The position numbers were made by a program, and so were the translations under genes. Shown here piece after piece: positions 5,892 to 6,919 of a stretch of DNA of 6,919 nucleotides. Below the pieces are notes generated by a model, which made no database searches, was not told where the DNA came from, and saw only the letters and a list, made by a program, of their open reading frames with translations. Numbering within the stretch: the first letter of the stretch is position 1; every line of letters starts with the position of its first letter. The DNA is taken from the NCBI GenBank assembly GCA_022848835.1, contig JAJISG010000013.1, positions 1 to 6,919 on the forward strand, written 5' to 3'. Source of the stretch: Thermoplasmatota archaeon. Lineage in GTDB: Archaea; Thermoplasmatota; Thermoplasmata; RBG-16-68-12; JAJISG01.

Positions 5892-6551
5892 CTAGAACGG
5901 TCGCATCTCCTCAGGAACCTTTTTCCAGTCCTCTATGAAACTCCGAAGGCCGACATCAGTGAGGCGATGTTGGAACATCTTCTTGAGAACCTCATATGGC
6001 AGCGTGCATATCTGGGCCCCTGCCAGGGCCGCCTCCAAGACATGCACCGGATGACGTGTGCTCGCCACGAGGACGTTGGTGTTGAAGCCGTAGTTGTTGT
6101 AGATGGTGACGATCTGACGGATGATATCCATTCCCACATGCCCCTGATCGTCCAGGCGGCCGATGAAGGGGCTGACGATGTAGGCCCCCGCCTTGGCGGC
6201 CAAGAGGGCCTGATTGGGGCTGAAGACCAGCGTGACGTTGGTCCGGATCTCATCCTGCTTCAGAGCCCTGGCGGCCTTTAGGCCCTCGGGCGTCATCGGG
6301 ACCTTGACAATTACATTCTTGTGGATGGCGGCCAGTTTGCGGGCCTCGGAGATCATCCCCCTGAAGTCCTCACTCACGACCTCCAGGCTCACGGGACCGT
6401 CCACGAGGGAGCAGATCTCCTTCACGATATCGTCGAAGGGACGTCCCTCTTTGGCTATCAGGCTGGGGTTCGTCGTCACTCCGTCGAGGATGCCCCAGTC
6501 CACCGCCTCCTTGATGTCGGGTATGTGGGCCGTATCCAGGAATATCTTCAA
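5892..6551 (-). CDS. tal: Transaldolase (TalC/MipB type)
   Basis: Transaldolase moves a dihydroxyacetone unit between sedoheptulose 7-phosphate and glyceraldehyde 3-phosphate, part of the non-oxidative pentose phosphate pathway in the cytoplasm. The 219 residues match the short, decamer-forming subfamily of class I aldolase TIM barrels. Seen are LDTA (5-8), TTNPS (26-30), the Schiff-base lysine K83 in [18 protein letters not shown] (105-115) and SPFIGRLDD (127-135). The short subfamily also contains fructose-6-phosphate aldolase, which carries Gln59 and Tyr131 (E. coli FsaA numbering); here the equivalent residues are E57 and F129, the transaldolase choice. The start is TTG at 6551, overlapping the upstream stop as TTGA, with AAGGAGGT 6 bases before it. 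It is the last gene of the transketolase operon; a new promoter follows 20 bp downstream. Confidence 0.95.
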   Translation of the reverse strand: MKIFLDTAHIPDIKEAVDWGILDGVTTNPSLIAKEGRPFDDIVKEICSLVDGPVSLEVVSEDFRGMISEARKLAAIHKNVIVKVPMTPEGLKAARALKQDEIRTNVTLVFSPNQALLAAKAGAYIVSPFIGRLDDQGHVGMDIIRQIVTIYNNYGFNTNVLVASTRHPVHVLEAALAGAQICTLPYEVLKKMFQHRLTDVGLRSFIEDWKKVPEEMRPF

Positions 6552-6919
6552 GCCATGACCTCCTTCCTCCTAATCACATCCATTGCTGCCTTAAGCATTT
6601 TCTGAGCTGTGAGACCGTACTTCTCCAGTAACTCGAAGCCCTCCCCGCTCTCTCCGAAGGTGTCCGGTACCCCGATAATCTTGAGGGGAATCGGGTAGTT
6701 CTGGGCCAGCACCTCGGCCACGGCGCTCCCGAGGCCTCCGTACATGGTGTGCTCCTCGCCCGTCACGATGCCACCAGTATCCCTGGCGGCTTTGAGGACT
6801 GCCTCGACGTCTAGGGGTTTCACGGTACTCATGTTTATGACCCGGGACCTGACCCCCTGCTTCTCCAACTCCTCGGCCGCCTCAAGGGCTCTAGACACCA
6901 TGATGCCCACTGCGATGAA
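6548..6919 (-). CDS. Transketolase, C-terminal subunit (partial, 5' end outside window)
   Basis: The frame is open to the window end and shows the last 123 residues, beginning [20 protein letters not shown]. This is the transketolase C-terminal domain, with [28 protein letters not shown] and [20 protein letters not shown]. In archaea, transketolase is usually made as two proteins: the N-terminal one binds thiamine diphosphate, and the C-terminal one (about 310 residues) completes the active site. The close end of the protein after the C-terminal domain and the following transaldolase fit such a split enzyme, but the length cannot be seen here, so a full single-chain transketolase is not excluded. 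The gene for the N-terminal subunit is expected just beyond the window. The stop overlaps the transaldolase start by 3 bp (TTGA). A dehydrogenase E1-beta subunit shares this fold but lacks the visible KPLD and DTFGESG features. Confidence 0.93.
   Translation of the reverse strand, partial: FIAVGIMVSRALEAAEELEKQGVRSRVINMSTVKPLDVEAVLKAARDTGGIVTGEEHTMYGGLGSAVAEVLAQNYPIPLKIIGVPDTFGESGEGFELLEKYGLTAQKMLKAAMDVIRRKEVMA
6558..6565 (-). promoter_or_regulatory. Ribosome binding site deciding the TTG start of transaldolase
   Basis: AAGGAGGT lies 6 bases before the TTG at 6551, the same geometry as for the TTG gene at 2244. It is embedded in the last codons of the transketolase subunit. Confidence 0.8.

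Noticed and set aside
5933..6281. Open frames overlapping transaldolase on both strands (106 and 104 codons).
   Set aside because: Both cover the catalytic lysine region of the transaldolase in other frames; the Ser/Pro/Trp-rich or His/Asp-rich composition is that of shadows.
5892..6551. Fructose-6-phosphate aldolase as the product.
   Set aside because: E57 and F129 replace the Gln and Tyr of that enzyme, and the transketolase neighbour favours transaldolase.
1..6919. CRISPR arrays, insertion sequences, prophage or defence genes.
   Set aside because: No direct repeat arrays, transposase motifs or terminal repeats were seen; apart from the DUF58 break, the genes are intact housekeeping or membrane genes with uniform composition.

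Overview
The window looks like ordinary chromosomal DNA from an archaeon, moderately GC-rich by eye. The evidence is: a tRNA-Asp of archaeal type without an encoded CCA, promoters with TATA boxes about 26-28 nt upstream of start codons (leaderless first genes), a split transketolase (separate C-terminal subunit) next to a short TalC-type transaldolase, and a MoxR/DUF58/DUF4129 membrane operon of the kind common in archaea. I cannot fix the phylum from this sequence; a Thermoplasmatota-like or related lineage is only a guess.

Layout. Bases 1-137 hold the start of a HAD-family phosphatase on the minus strand, cut by the window edge. An 87-bp divergent promoter region follows, then histidyl-tRNA synthetase (hisS, 225-1523, plus). 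Everything else is on the minus strand. tRNA-Asp(GUC) lies at 1566-1638 with its own TATA box. Upstream of it is a five-gene operon running from about 5850 down to 1681: a DUF4129 membrane protein, a two-helix membrane protein, MoxR AAA+ ATPase, DUF58 protein and a multi-helix membrane protein. Further upstream is the 3' end of a pentose-phosphate operon: transketolase C-terminal subunit (partial at the window end) followed by transaldolase.

How they work together. Transketolase and transaldolase form the non-oxidative pentose phosphate pathway and are translationally coupled through a TTGA overlap. In the MoxR operon, a MoxR ATPase and a DUF58 (von Willebrand A-like) partner are expected to act as a chaperone-like pair at the membrane, together with three membrane proteins, two of which I do not recognise. 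Internal genes start at ATG or TTG with a purine-rich Shine-Dalgarno site at constant spacing, whereas first genes look leaderless.

The most unusual spot is the 5' end of the DUF58 gene. The expected ATG directly abuts the moxR stop and opens a membrane helix, but that frame closes after 34 codons, and the DUF58 body continues in another frame. A perfect 16-bp inverted repeat sits exactly at the break. A second notable site is a perfect 18-bp palindrome covering the hisS start codon.
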